From MPNP01 sp026710155 (GTDB taxonomy: Bacteria; Pseudomonadota; Alphaproteobacteria; Rhodobacterales; Rhodobacteraceae), in contig OZ241737.1 of NCBI GenBank assembly GCA_965200885.1, forward strand, positions 2,790,001-2,854,000: a stretch of 64,000 nucleotides of DNA. The letters run 5' to 3'. Shown here piece after piece: positions 27,427 to 37,134 of the stretch; the stretch's first letter is position 1, and the number at the start of each line of letters is the position of its first letter. The translations under genes and the position numbers were made by a program. The notes below the pieces were generated by a model. It did no database searches. It saw nothing but the letters and a program-made list of their open reading frames with translations, and was not told where the DNA came from.

Positions 27427-27910
27427 GTGCAGGGGAATCCCTAAAAGCTTGAATCATAAATCATAAAAAATGACGGTTTTAGTTGGTTTTTCGCAAATTC
27501 AGATCATCATTTGTTAAAGATGGGTTATTCTGTCCTTTATTTTGAGAATATTTTGAGTAATTAGACTTATGGAACAAACTCCGAATCAGGTGTTTATTTC
27601 CTACCAGAAGGCAGGCGAGACCTAAATATTCAGGATTCGGAAAAGGGAATACCCCTGATCGGCGAAAAAAATACAAAGACCATTGGATCCATGTGAAAAT
27701 AGACCTTTCATGCTATTGTCACAACAACATTTTTCCTGACCCAGTGAGCGATTGACATGGTAGCCTCCTTCCTTTCTCCCCTGTTCCGATCACCCGAAAA
27801 ATGCTCCGCGAATTTCCCTGGGAACGCTTGCGTTCCCAGAGGTGGTTGCATGGCCAGATGGTTCTGGCCTTGTACCTTTTGCCCCTTGTGTGTCTGGTCA
27901 TCGGTGGTTA
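27427..27910. other. Gap of about 480 bp with two tandem hairpins and a possible 50-residue ORF
   Basis: The first 370 bp show nothing recognisable. At 27818-27839 is CTGGGAACGC-TT-GCGTTCCCAG, and at 27852-27869 is GGCCAGA-TGGT-TCTGGCC. A 50-codon forward ORF at 27801-27953 (MLREFPWERLRSQRW, then a hydrophobic stretch VLALYLLPLVCLVIGG) spans both hairpins. It has no ribosome-binding site and may be a chance or decayed reading frame. Confidence 0.45.
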
Positions 27911-28607
27911 TCAGTTGATATCACAGCCCCAGTTGTCCCGAATTGAGGAGTAATCATAACTCACGGCATTGCTGTCAATCGTGACGGTTCCGGTGGCAGG
28001 CCTACCACATAAACAATTACGAGCATCACGAGGGGTCAGGGGGCTGATCGAGAAGCACCCGTTGCTGCCGTTCGAAATGGAGACATTGGTGATGGTGTAG
28101 GTGCCACCCGTCATGAAGCAGATTGTGTTAATGGGGTTACCAATTCCAAGCCCGGTTACATCCGCATAGTAAATCGCAACATAGGGCGTGGTCGCGGCTA
28201 AATCAAAACGGTTGGTTGTCCTATTCACCGCGCTTGTTGACGTGACCGTCCCCAAGTCATCCGTTCTAACGGCAGCCCCTGTTCTGGTGTTGATCACTCT
28301 GAGTTTCATGGGAAACGAGGTGATTGAGGAACCATCCCCAACCAGTCCCCTTAAAAATGAGTACGTAACCCCATTAATGTTATTTGCAAAAATCGTCTGC
28401 GAGCCAGCAGTATTTATCACACTTACGTTCAAGCTCAGATGAACGCCATCAAGGTTGTGGACATATCCACTCCCGCAGGCGGGATGACCAACCAGCCCCG
28501 GTGCGCTTATGGTCGTCTGCGCCCATGCTGGTGTGGCCAAGACCGCAAGCAATAAAAGGGCTATGAGTTTAAAGTGGGAGGGGGGGGGTGATAAACAATT
28601 GTTTCAT
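27911..28607 (-). CDS. Secreted hypothetical protein with a frameshifting 9-G tract near its start
   Basis: A strong ribosome-binding site (AAAGGAG) precedes ATG 28605-28607, which begins MKQLFIT. The coding strand then has nine C (nine G on the plus strand, 28580-28588), which puts the start out of frame. With eight C the frame would join HFKLIALLLLAVLATPAWAQ, a complete signal peptide with cleavage after AWA. The mature part of about 200 residues is Thr/Ser-rich with paired Cys (HPACGSG; NCLCGRP) and no recognised domain. In the present state only a short peptide would be made. Length variation of the tract could switch expression. Confidence 0.6.
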
Positions 28608-29220
28608 GAGTTTATTCTCCTTTGATGAATTGTTTTACTTATTATAGCTGATTTGGATGGGCAAGGGAAGAGATCATTGCAAATCAATTTTTTGACACAC
28701 TGGTTTAGTCAAAATTTCCTGATCAGGGGAGATTGCAGGATGAATTTGAAAGTGAGAACAGAATTTTTGCATTGCATCCAGAGGAAGCCGAGGATCAGGC
28801 TGTCGATCCCATCATGCGCATTTGCGTACTTTACGTGGCAGATGACAACCGGCTTGTTCCGGACAAGTTTGTAGCCGTGGTTGGTCCCTTGCGAAATCGC
28901 ATCAGTCAAACAACCAACGGTTTGGACCGGTTTCCCATTCTTGCCTTCAGGATTCAAGTAGAAGCAGGTCTTGCCACCAGCTGATCTTATTGAAATTTCC
29001 CTGGAATTGTTTAACCGCGACCAATCGCGGCAGGCGAAACTGAAGAGGCCCGTGAGTACTGCCTATATTGTTATCCAGCCCAAAATAATTCCTGTATCCA
29101 AGACCATAGAAGATTCTTTGTTCATTAGCACCCTTGCCAACAGATTTCTCATCTCCCAGATTTCCGGCTTCATTCTGGCTATTGCCGTTAATATTCAAGA
29201 TCATTCAAATATGAAATGAG
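28608..29220. other. 610-bp gap without a supported gene
   Basis: Open frames on both strands (for example a plus frame at 28733-28984 and a minus frame at 28947-29204) lack ribosome-binding sites and recognisable motifs. The stretch may hold remnants of a lost gene. The first bases include the promoter region of the secreted-protein gene. Confidence 0.4.
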
Positions 29221-29748
29221 CTATTCGAAAATCTCCTCTGGGTCCACACCCCAGAGATTGGTTTTTTGAACCCAGCCCTTGAAGCCATTTGATTCTATTT
29301 CGCACCAATCCAGTTTGCATTTCAGGACATCACCTATCACTTTTTCCTCGGCCAGGGCAATTGTTCTTGAATTTTCTATCGGCTGTGCCTTGAGAGGGGT
29401 ATTGTCCCTTGTGGTCAACACCGTTCTTTTTCCTGTCAAAAGGGAGGAAAACATCCAACCCCCGATACCATCCTGAGTTTCTACAAATCGCCAGTTCCCA
29501 TCCTCATCAAGTACTCGAAAAGGTATCCCGGGTTTTGTGAATACCCAATTGACAGCATATGTTTGATTACTGCCCTTTCTGGCATTGCCCCGGGTTGCTT
29601 TCATTGAAACATACCTTGGAATGGGCAATCCGGTTTCCTCGCCAAGTTTGGTCTCCTCCGCTGCAATCTCTGCTTCCTGGGAAAAGGAAATACTTGGGTA
29701 TCCGAAAAACAACATCATCAAAAAAAATAACTTTATTGTCTGCTTCAT
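29221..29748 (-). CDS. Periplasmic SH3-like domain protein
   Basis: A 175-residue protein with a signal peptide (MKQTIKLFFLMMLFFGYPSISFS, cleavage near SFS-QE). It has two SH3-like segments: YVSMKATRGNARKGSNQTY to GGWMFSSLLTG, and AEEKVIGDVLKCKLDWCEIE to FKGWVQKTNLWGV. This is the architecture of COG3807-type proteins common in Alphaproteobacteria. It is divergent from the 2-hydroxyacid dehydrogenase, an arrangement often seen in that class. It probably acts in the envelope. Confidence 0.85.
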   Translation of the reverse strand: MKQTIKLFFLMMLFFGYPSISFSQEAEIAAEETKLGEETGLPIPRYVSMKATRGNARKGSNQTYAVNWVFTKPGIPFRVLDEDGNWRFVETQDGIGGWMFSSLLTGKRTVLTTRDNTPLKAQPIENSRTIALAEEKVIGDVLKCKLDWCEIESNGFKGWVQKTNLWGVDPEEIFE

Positions 29749-29865
29749 TGTTTTTTATCTTAAAGATTGGTGGAATGACTAAAATTAATAACTATTCATT
29801 ATGTAGGTGAACCTGACAATTTGATATATTAGTTTGAAATTTATTTTCCATGTTGGACTAGCTAT

Positions 29866-30852
29866 ATGGCCAAATCAAAGTTGAACGTAGTTCTTACCAG
29901 AAAACTGCCAGATATTGTGGAAACCCGAATGTCTGAGCTATTCAATGTCAAGGTCAGGGATGATGATCATCCGATGACAAGAAATGAATTGGCTGCAGCA
30001 ATGGCCTGGTGTGACGTTTTGGTACCAACCATTACCGATTCAATTGATCAGTCCCTGTTGGCCCATGCTGGTGATTCCCTTGGTTTGATTGCCAATTATG
30101 GTGCAGGATTTGATAATATAGATATTCAGACCGCAAGATTGCGAAACATCCTTGTTTCGAATACACCGGGAGTGAATTCGGAGGATACTGCTGATATGGC
30201 CATCTGCCTGATGCTGGCAGTAACCAGAAGGTTGCGTGAGGGTTTCAGGCAAATGAAGAAGGGGGAATGGCAGGGCTGGGCCCCAACGGCATTAATGGGC
30301 ACTCGGCTTGGCGGCAAACGATTGGGTATCCTGGGTTTGGGCAGGATTGGTACTGCCGTTGCAAGGCGTGCCAAGGTGTTTGGGATGCAAATCCATTACC
30401 ACAATCGGAAAAAGGTTCACAAGGATTTGGAGAATGAGCTGGATGCTACCCATTGGGAAAGTCTGGATCAAATGGTGAGTCGCATGGATATCATTTCCAT
30501 CAATTGCCCCCATACTCCTTCGACCTTTCACCTGATGAATGCCCGTCGTCTGAAACTTCTGAAACACAATGCCATCATTGTCAACACTTCAAGGGGAGAG
30601 GTTATTGACCAGAATGCCCTCACCAGAATGCTGCGCAAAGGGGACATAGCCGGGGCAGGCCTCGATGTTTTTGAAAAAGGCAACGAAATCAACCCACGAT
30701 TGATGAATCTGGATAATGTTGTGCTTTTGCCTCATATTGGTTCAGCCACCCTTGAAGGAAGGGTTGAAATGGGGGAAAAGGTACTCATCAATATCAAAAC
30801 CTTTGAAGATGGCCACCGACCGCCGGATCTTGTCGTTCCCAGCATGATGTAA
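29866..30852 (+). CDS. D-2-hydroxyacid dehydrogenase (glyoxylate/hydroxypyruvate reductase-like)
   Basis: A 328-residue NAD(P)-dependent enzyme. The Rossmann motif is in LGILGLGRIGTAVARRAKVFG, the catalytic Arg in NTSRGEVIDQNAL, the Glu in GLDVFEKGNEIN and the catalytic His in LLPHIGSATLEGR. The N-terminal substrate loop GLIANYGAGFDNID is typical of glyoxylate/hydroxypyruvate reductases. The exact substrate is not certain. Confidence 0.9.
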   Translation: MAKSKLNVVLTRKLPDIVETRMSELFNVKVRDDDHPMTRNELAAAMAWCDVLVPTITDSIDQSLLAHAGDSLGLIANYGAGFDNIDIQTARLRNILVSNTPGVNSEDTADMAICLMLAVTRRLREGFRQMKKGEWQGWAPTALMGTRLGGKRLGILGLGRIGTAVARRAKVFGMQIHYHNRKKVHKDLENELDATHWESLDQMVSRMDIISINCPHTPSTFHLMNARRLKLLKHNAIIVNTSRGEVIDQNALTRMLRKGDIAGAGLDVFEKGNEINPRLMNLDNVVLLPHIGSATLEGRVEMGEKVLINIKTFEDGHRPPDLVVPSMM

Positions 30853-30862
30853 TTGCAGGGAC

Positions 30863-31681
30863 CTAAACCATTTCAACTCCACAAGCAGGACAGCCCTTCC
30901 TGTATGCTGTTCTGATTGTCCTGGCTTCACCATAGAGGGCGTCCCAAATCAACAATCTCCTTTCCAGGATTTTACCAGCACCGGTAATCAACTTGATGGT
31001 TTCTGATGCCATAATCGTACCGATAACACCTGGCAAGGAACCCAAGACACCAAATTCAGAACAGGTCAGGGCCATTTCTCCGGTCGGTTCCTCAGGAAAA
31101 ATGCATTCATAACATGGCTTGCCCATAAATACGGAGACCTGTCCCTCCCACTGGCTAATGGCACCAAAGACAAGGGGTATGCCGTTTTTCACACAGCATC
31201 TGTTGACAACCTTTCGAATGGCAAAACTGTCCGTTCCATCAACAACCACATCACAATTCCCCATAAGATAGTCTACGTTTGCTTCATCAAGAGGATAATC
31301 GTGAATTGAAATGCCCGTATGGGGATTTTGTTTCAACAACTTTTCCCTAGCACTTTCAACCTTGGACAATCCCACTTGGGTTTCATCGAAAATAACCTGT
31401 CTCTGGAGATTCGATATATTGACCTTATCAAAATCCACCAGCCTGATTTCACCTACTCCAGCTGCATTGAGATACTGCAGGACTGGCGTTCCCAATCCAC
31501 CTGCCCCGATTACCAGAACCGTAGCATTTTTCAACTTGGCCTGACCGTATCCTCCGATATCCCTGAGAACAATATGCCTTGCATAACGCTGCAATTCATT
31601 GGGTGAAATTTTTTTTGTGGTTGCTTTTTCAGTCAAGGTGAACCTGGATCGATTTACCGAATGATCTTCTCCACCATTCAA
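30863..31681 (-). CDS. moeB: Molybdopterin-synthase adenylyltransferase (MoeB/ThiF family)
   Basis: A 272-residue E1-like enzyme that adenylates the C-terminus of MoaD or ThiS. The nucleotide-binding motif is VLVIGAGGLGTPVLQYL, followed by NLQRQVIF. The zinc Cys pairs are CYECIFP and GCPACGVE. A start downstream of 31681, at residues KKISPNELQRYARHIVL, is conceivable because the first 25 residues are not conserved. It lies after dut and coaBC on the same strand, a familiar alphaproteobacterial order. Confidence 0.9.
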   Translation of the reverse strand: MNGGEDHSVNRSRFTLTEKATTKKISPNELQRYARHIVLRDIGGYGQAKLKNATVLVIGAGGLGTPVLQYLNAAGVGEIRLVDFDKVNISNLQRQVIFDETQVGLSKVESAREKLLKQNPHTGISIHDYPLDEANVDYLMGNCDVVVDGTDSFAIRKVVNRCCVKNGIPLVFGAISQWEGQVSVFMGKPCYECIFPEEPTGEMALTCSEFGVLGSLPGVIGTIMASETIKLITGAGKILERRLLIWDALYGEARTIRTAYRKGCPACGVEMV

Positions 31682-31731
31682 AATGGATGTTAAGCAATAT
31701 TTGTTTGCCTGTCATTATCTTCAAGGAACCC

Positions 31732-32193
31732 CTAACTGCCGGTTGAGCCGAATCCTCCCTCGTTCCGCATTGTTGGGGGCAGGGTGTCTACTTCTACGAT
31801 ACTGACTGATTCCACCTTGCAAATGACCAGTTGGGCAATCCTGTCACCATGTCCAATCTGGAATTCCTTTTGCCCAAGGTTGATCAGTATAATACCTACC
31901 TCACCACGATAGTCACTGTCTATTGTTCCAGGTGAATTCAATATTGAAATTCCATTTTTCAAAGCCAATCCCGATCTAGGTCGAATCTGCCCCTCATAAC
32001 CATTGGGAATGTCAATTTTCAAACCTGTTGGAATCAGCCGCCTTTCACCAGGTCCGAGTGAAATGCCATCTGCACGATTATCTTTTTCCAGACTTGCCCT
32101 GAGATCCATCCCGGCAGAATGTTGCGTTGCTCGTGCCGGCAAGGCAATAGCAGGGTCGCTGCCCTGTACCCTGGCAATGGTTAGGGTAACCAA
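31732..32193 (-). CDS. dut: dUTP diphosphatase
   Basis: A 153-residue trimeric dUTPase. All five motifs are present: AGMDLRA, RPRSGLALKNGI, GTIDSDYRGEVGIILIN, GDRIAQLVI and GGFGSTGS. No ATG is available; the TTG at 32191-32193 was chosen because it follows AGGAAAGG and sits against the coaBC stop (32195-32197), giving MVTLTIARVQG. It hydrolyses dUTP to dUMP. Confidence 0.93.
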   Translation of the reverse strand: MVTLTIARVQGSDPAIALPARATQHSAGMDLRASLEKDNRADGISLGPGERRLIPTGLKIDIPNGYEGQIRPRSGLALKNGISILNSPGTIDSDYRGEVGIILINLGQKEFQIGHGDRIAQLVICKVESVSIVEVDTLPPTMRNEGGFGSTGS

Positions 32194-32194
32194 G

Positions 32195-33403
32195 TCAGGT
32201 TCCTTTCCTGTTGATATGTTGGTAAATCCTGTCGGCAAGCCTTGCTCCGACTTCCTTCTTAGACATCCTTGGCCATTTGTCATTTTCAGTACGACTCAGA
32301 AACAGCACTTCATTGAAGTCACCCCCCATCGTGTCGGATTCCTTCCCTATGTCATTTCCCAATATCCAATCACAGCCCTTCTTTGCAAGCTTCTTGGCTG
32401 CATTGACCTTCAAATGATTTGTTTCTGCCGCAAAACCCACGACCAATCCTGGCCTGTTTTTTACATCCCTTGAGATCACTTGAAGAATATCCGGATTTTG
32501 AACAAAGGAAAGGTCCAAACTTTGTGACTTATTTTGCTTTTTCAATTTGTGATCAGAGTACTCGGCTATTTTCCAGTCGGATACCGCTGCCGCAGAAACA
32601 AAGACATCTGCCGGTAGGGAACTGGTTGCTGCTTGCAACATTTCATCAGCGGAATTGACTTGGATAATTTCCATCCCTCCTTGAGGCAGTGAACTGCCGG
32701 GTCCGGCAATAAATACAACTTCAAAACCTTTCTCATAAAGTGCGTTGGCTATTTCGCCACCCTGTTTGCCTGAAGAATGGTTGGATATGTATCTTACGGG
32801 ATCTATCGCCTCTCTCGTCGGCCCCGAGGTAACTATGGCCCTGTAATTTCTTTCACAAGGAGGCTCTAACCTACGTTCAACCTCAGCAATCATTTCGACC
32901 GACTCAAGCATCCTGCCCATGCCGTACTCACCACATGCCATCGAACCATTGGTTGGTCCGATAAACTCGTATCCATAGGTTTTCAATCGTTCAATGTTGG
33001 CCTGGGTCGCACGGTTTTCCCACATTCTGACATTCATGGCTGGTGCAAATACCACTTTGGTGGTGGTTGCAAGAATTATTGCCGAGGCTAAATCATTGGC
33101 CAGGCCGTTGGCTGCCTTGGCCATAAAATCTGCTGTTGCAGGAGCAACGACTATCAAGTCTGCCCAACGGGCCAATTCTATATGGCTGAAATGCGCTTCG
33201 TTCTCGGGATCGAACAGATCAGTGGGAACATTGTTTCCAGTGAGCGATGCAACCGCCAAGGGTGTAATGAAATGTTCTCCCGCCTTGGTTAGTATCCCTC
33301 TGACTTCGAGGTTTCTTTCCTTCAACCTGCGGATGAAATCCAATGATTTATAGGAGGCAATCCCACCGCCTACAATCATCAGGATTTTTTTCCGATCATT
33401 CAT
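32195..33403 (-). CDS. coaBC: Phosphopantothenoylcysteine decarboxylase/synthase
   Basis: A 402-residue bifunctional enzyme of coenzyme A synthesis. The CoaC flavoprotein part begins KKILMIVGGGIASYKSLDFI and contains VVAPATADFMAKAANGLAND, FAPAMNVRMWENRATQAN and the substrate-loop Cys in MACGEYGMGRM. The CoaB part starts near residue 190 with AIVTSGPTREAIDPVRYISN and ends in a KKEVGARLADRI helix. Its stop adjoins the dut start. Confidence 0.94.
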   Translation of the reverse strand: MNDRKKILMIVGGGIASYKSLDFIRRLKERNLEVRGILTKAGEHFITPLAVASLTGNNVPTDLFDPENEAHFSHIELARWADLIVVAPATADFMAKAANGLANDLASAIILATTTKVVFAPAMNVRMWENRATQANIERLKTYGYEFIGPTNGSMACGEYGMGRMLESVEMIAEVERRLEPPCERNYRAIVTSGPTREAIDPVRYISNHSSGKQGGEIANALYEKGFEVVFIAGPGSSLPQGGMEIIQVNSADEMLQAATSSLPADVFVSAAAVSDWKIAEYSDHKLKKQNKSQSLDLSFVQNPDILQVISRDVKNRPGLVVGFAAETNHLKVNAAKKLAKKGCDWILGNDIGKESDTMGGDFNEVLFLSRTENDKWPRMSKKEVGARLADRIYQHINRKGT

Positions 33404-33625
33404 TTCATTGCCTATCCCTTATTGCATCCCTTACAAAATATATCATAAACGAAATGAATGTTAAGGTGGTTGATCTGATGAACTTCATCAACCATTAAAA
33501 GTTTGGTTCAATTTTCCCTTGTCTTGGTATAAACACACCAGGTTTTTATGGTAAGTCGGTATTTTACTCAAACCCATGATTTTTTGTGGAATTAAATTCT
33601 ATTATTTAACCAAGGCTGTCAGAAA

Positions 33626-36484
33626 ATGAGCGGATTCAGGATACCTGAACGGGGTTCCATTGACAAAAACTCCCCATTGTCCTTCCAACTTGACAACAGG
33701 GTTTATACTGGATTCAAGGGTGATACTGTCGCTTCAGCCTTATTGGCATCAGGGGAAAGGGTTTTCGGAAGAAGTTTCAAGCTTCATCGCCCCAGGGGCA
33801 TATGGGGTATGGGCAATGAAGAGCCTAATATATTTTTGGATGCTACCCGAAATGGCAAAACAACTCCCAACCTCAGGGCGACATTGATACCATTGACAGA
33901 CAACCTTGTGCTTAAATCCTCAAATTCATGGCTCAACGCGCGGAAGGATTGGCTGGGTCCATTGGATTTGCTTCGAAAATTCATTCCATCAGGATTTTAC
34001 TACAAGACATTTATCCAACCCAATTGGTTGTTTTGGGAGCCTTTGATCAGGAGATTGGCAGGTATTGGTCATCTTGATCCAGAAAATCACCCAATGAACA
34101 TGACGGCTAAAATCACCCATCACTGTCCCTTGCTGGTCGTGGGTGGAGGTGCTGCCGGACTGGCGGCTGCCGAAGCTGCAGCTGATGATGGCATTCCAGT
34201 CTGGTTGATTGATGAAGGCGAGGAGTTGGGCGGCTCGCTGCAATGGCGAGGAAATGTTCCCTTTGATATGCCATGGCGTGAGTGGGTTGACAGGGTCAGT
34301 TCAAAGATATTGTCTGCCGGTGGCAGAATTCTAAACAATACGGTTGTCTGGGGTGTTTTTGACCACCACCATTTTGCCGCCTGGGAAAAAAGAAGGAGTA
34401 GACCTGATCGCTTTTGGCGATTGAGATCGGAAAAGGTGATTTTGGCAACAGGTGCCATTGAACGTCCCTTGTGGTTCATCAATAACGATCTACCTGGAAT
34501 CATGTCTGCCGAAGCAGCCTATCACTATCTGGAAAAATTCGGTGTGGTGCCCGGTAAAAAAATTGTCATCGCAACTGGCAATGATTACTCTTACATTCTG
34601 GCAGGGAAATTTGTTGAAGCCGGTTCAAGTGTTACCTTGCTTGATGCCAGGGATTATCCGCAGGAGATGCCGCCCGAAGGGGTGGACCTATTAACCAGCG
34701 AACAGGTGATGGAAGTTCAGGGATCAAAACAGATTGAGCTCATCAAGACCGTCAATCGAAAATTCGAAGCGGATACCCTTCTTGTATCGGGCGGCTTCAC
34801 ACCTTCTGTTCACTTATGGATGCAGGCCGGAGGGAAATTGAAATGGGATTCCAAGTCTGATGCCCTGATTGCAGAAAACAATCTTCAACATGTTGCAACC
34901 GCGGGTGCAGCCAATGGCAAATTTGATTTCATGGACGTTTTGGCCGATGGATATCGAGCTGGCGGTGGCAAAAACATCGAGGAAATGTTGCCCGGTAATG
35001 GCAAGATACATTTCCTTTATCCCTTTCGACCAAACCGAACCGGATCAGATCGAATTTGGGTGGATTGTTTTAATGATGTAACCCTTGCCGATGTTGAAAA
35101 TGTCTTTGATGAGGGGTACTCCGAAGTTGAACATCTTAAGCGATATACAACCCTTGGTATGGCAGCCGACCAAGGAAAAACCTCCAATCTGGCAGGAATT
35201 TTTCTCCTTTCAGATCTTTCCGGTGAGCCAATAGAAGCAATTGGAACAACCACGTTCAGACCGCCCTATGTACCCATACCACTCACTACCATTTCAGGGC
35301 AAAGACATGGTGCCAAGTTCAATCCCCTGAAACGTTTGGAACTTGAGCCTTTTCACCGCGACATTGGTGCGGATTTTCGAGAATATGGCGGTTGGTTGCG
35401 ACCTTCAAAGTATGTGGAGGGGGACGGGATTGAGGCTGCCAGGACAGAGGCCAAAATTGCCAGAGAAAAGGTTGTTTTGTTCGATGCCTCTCCCCTTGGT
35501 AAAATCGAGGTCATCGGACCTGATGCCGGCAAACTTCTCGATTATTGTTTTTATATACGGGTTTCAAATCTGAAATCTGGTAAAATCAGGTATAATTTCA
35601 TGCTGACCGAAGGGGGCATCATATTGGACGATGGGATTGTCCTGAAATTGGATGACAATCGTTATATCGTATCTGCTTCCAGTTCCCATGTGGAAGTTAT
35701 CAGACTCAATTTGGAGGAAGCCAGGCAGGACAGGTTTGGTGATTCAATCTTGGCGGTTCATGACACCACCCACAACTGGGCGACCCTGACGGTTGCAGGC
35801 CCCATGGCTGCCGAAGTACTTAAGCTATCAGGCTTGCCGGATTACTCCCGGATTGACGCCATGCCCCACATGTCGGTAATCGAAGCCGGTTCCTGCGATT
35901 TGCATTACAGAATAGCCAGAGTCAGTTTCACTGGTGAACAATCCTATGAGATTTCCGTACCGGCTGGCCATGTAGGACACTTGCTGGAACAGGTCTATCC
36001 TGTCGTCATCAACATGGGTGGGGCCTTTATCGGTGTCGAAGCCTCCGCATTGTTGAGGGCTGAAAAAGGTTATATACTGGTCGGCAAGGATACCGACGGA
36101 TCAACCATGCCCCAGGATTTGGGCATTTCTGGCCCAATGCACAGACGTAAGGATGAATTTCTGGGCAAGAGATCGCTCTTTTCAATCGAGGGAAAAAGAA
36201 CTGACCGCAGACAACTGGTTGGAATCAAGGTTGATCATGACCATCCTGTTCTTCCTACGGGTGCCCACCTTGTACCTGCAAAAGGTCCACGACGATCACT
36301 GGGATTCATCACATCAAGTTACTTCAGCCCCAACCTCAATCAGCCAATTGCCCTGGCACTATGTGAAAACGGGTTGGCTAGGATGGGACAGGGGATCGGG
36401 ATATTCAACAAGGACAAGGTACATCAAGGCAAGATTTGTTCGCCCTGTTTTTTTGACATTGATGGAGAACGGCTCAATGGATGA
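33626..36484 (+). CDS. soxA: Sarcosine oxidase alpha subunit
   Basis: A 952-residue subunit of heterotetrameric sarcosine oxidase. The N-terminal domain has FKGDTVASALLASGERVFGRSF, the NAD-type Rossmann motif LLVVGGGAAGLAAAEAAADD at about residue 172, and a GcvT-like folate domain in the last 370 residues (ARTEAKIAREKVVLFDAS, GVEASALLRAEKGYILVG). The start MSGFRIPERGSIDKN is typical. It overlaps soxG. The usual soxB and soxD genes are not upstream, where coaBC lies on the other strand. Confidence 0.93.
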   Translation: MSGFRIPERGSIDKNSPLSFQLDNRVYTGFKGDTVASALLASGERVFGRSFKLHRPRGIWGMGNEEPNIFLDATRNGKTTPNLRATLIPLTDNLVLKSSNSWLNARKDWLGPLDLLRKFIPSGFYYKTFIQPNWLFWEPLIRRLAGIGHLDPENHPMNMTAKITHHCPLLVVGGGAAGLAAAEAAADDGIPVWLIDEGEELGGSLQWRGNVPFDMPWREWVDRVSSKILSAGGRILNNTVVWGVFDHHHFAAWEKRRSRPDRFWRLRSEKVILATGAIERPLWFINNDLPGIMSAEAAYHYLEKFGVVPGKKIVIATGNDYSYILAGKFVEAGSSVTLLDARDYPQEMPPEGVDLLTSEQVMEVQGSKQIELIKTVNRKFEADTLLVSGGFTPSVHLWMQAGGKLKWDSKSDALIAENNLQHVATAGAANGKFDFMDVLADGYRAGGGKNIEEMLPGNGKIHFLYPFRPNRTGSDRIWVDCFNDVTLADVENVFDEGYSEVEHLKRYTTLGMAADQGKTSNLAGIFLLSDLSGEPIEAIGTTTFRPPYVPIPLTTISGQRHGAKFNPLKRLELEPFHRDIGADFREYGGWLRPSKYVEGDGIEAARTEAKIAREKVVLFDASPLGKIEVIGPDAGKLLDYCFYIRVSNLKSGKIRYNFMLTEGGIILDDGIVLKLDDNRYIVSASSSHVEVIRLNLEEARQDRFGDSILAVHDTTHNWATLTVAGPMAAEVLKLSGLPDYSRIDAMPHMSVIEAGSCDLHYRIARVSFTGEQSYEISVPAGHVGHLLEQVYPVVINMGGAFIGVEASALLRAEKGYILVGKDTDGSTMPQDLGISGPMHRRKDEFLGKRSLFSIEGKRTDRRQLVGIKVDHDHPVLPTGAHLVPAKGPRRSLGFITSSYFSPNLNQPIALALCENGLARMGQGIGIFNKDKVHQGKICSPCFFDIDGERLNG

Positions 36485-37007
36485 GAAGCACTGGGAATGG
36501 CGTGATTTAAAAGAGGGGGTGATCTTCTCCAAGGAGGGGTTCAGGTTAACCATGATGCCCCCGAGGGGAAACCTCCTGCTATCGGGAAATCTGTCCAGAG
36601 CTTTCAGTCATCTTAACCTGGATGTTCCATTGCTGGGTATGGATGGAATTGCCAAGGATGATTTTGCCCTTGCAACAGGTGCAAAAAAGTGTTTGCTGTC
36701 CACAAGGCAAAGAATTGAAGTGGAGAATGGCTGGTTTGAAAAGGGATTCATGATCTCTTCTGCCGACTTTCAGTGGAAACAGCTTCACCTTGAGGGTTCT
36801 GCCACAAGAATGGTTTTGGCACAAGGCATCATGCACGAATTGACTTCAAGATCCTGTATCACAATGGTCTTTGGCAAGGTCTCCCTGGTTGTACAATCAG
36901 AATCAGGTTATTTTCTGTTTGTTGAATCCCCTTATCTGCAATATTTCATCGACTGTCTGGACTCATGTGACCTGATTGAGGTTGCGAATTCTCCCATGAA
37001 GAATTGA
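36477..37007 (+). CDS. soxG: Sarcosine oxidase gamma subunit
   Basis: A 176-residue subunit starting at ATG 36477, overlapping the soxA stop by 8 bases. It is GcvT-like and low in conservation; position and length identify it, with segments such as LGMDGIAKDDFALATGAKKC and MVLAQGIMHELTSRSCITMV. It closes the sox pair. A 38-codon ORF at 37016-37132 follows without recognised function. Confidence 0.8.
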   Translation: MDEKHWEWRDLKEGVIFSKEGFRLTMMPPRGNLLLSGNLSRAFSHLNLDVPLLGMDGIAKDDFALATGAKKCLLSTRQRIEVENGWFEKGFMISSADFQWKQLHLEGSATRMVLAQGIMHELTSRSCITMVFGKVSLVVQSESGYFLFVESPYLQYFIDCLDSCDLIEVANSPMKN

Positions 37008-37134
37008 GAAAAGCATGGTTTTGAAAAGCGTCACATTCCCTGATCATGATTTTGTCATTGCTTCGAAATTGAACCAGGAAACTCCTGACTGCCAATGCAA
37101 CCGCAATCATGCCGTTGACAAGGATATCTGAAAC

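Noticed and set aside
28733..28984. An 83-codon plus-strand ORF
   Set aside because: No ribosome-binding site, no motif, and overlapping open frames on the other strand; kept only as part of the gap description.
36070..36085. A TATATACT sequence resembling the core of the transposon ends
   Set aside because: It lies inside the soxA coding sequence in a conserved protein segment and has no flanking end features.
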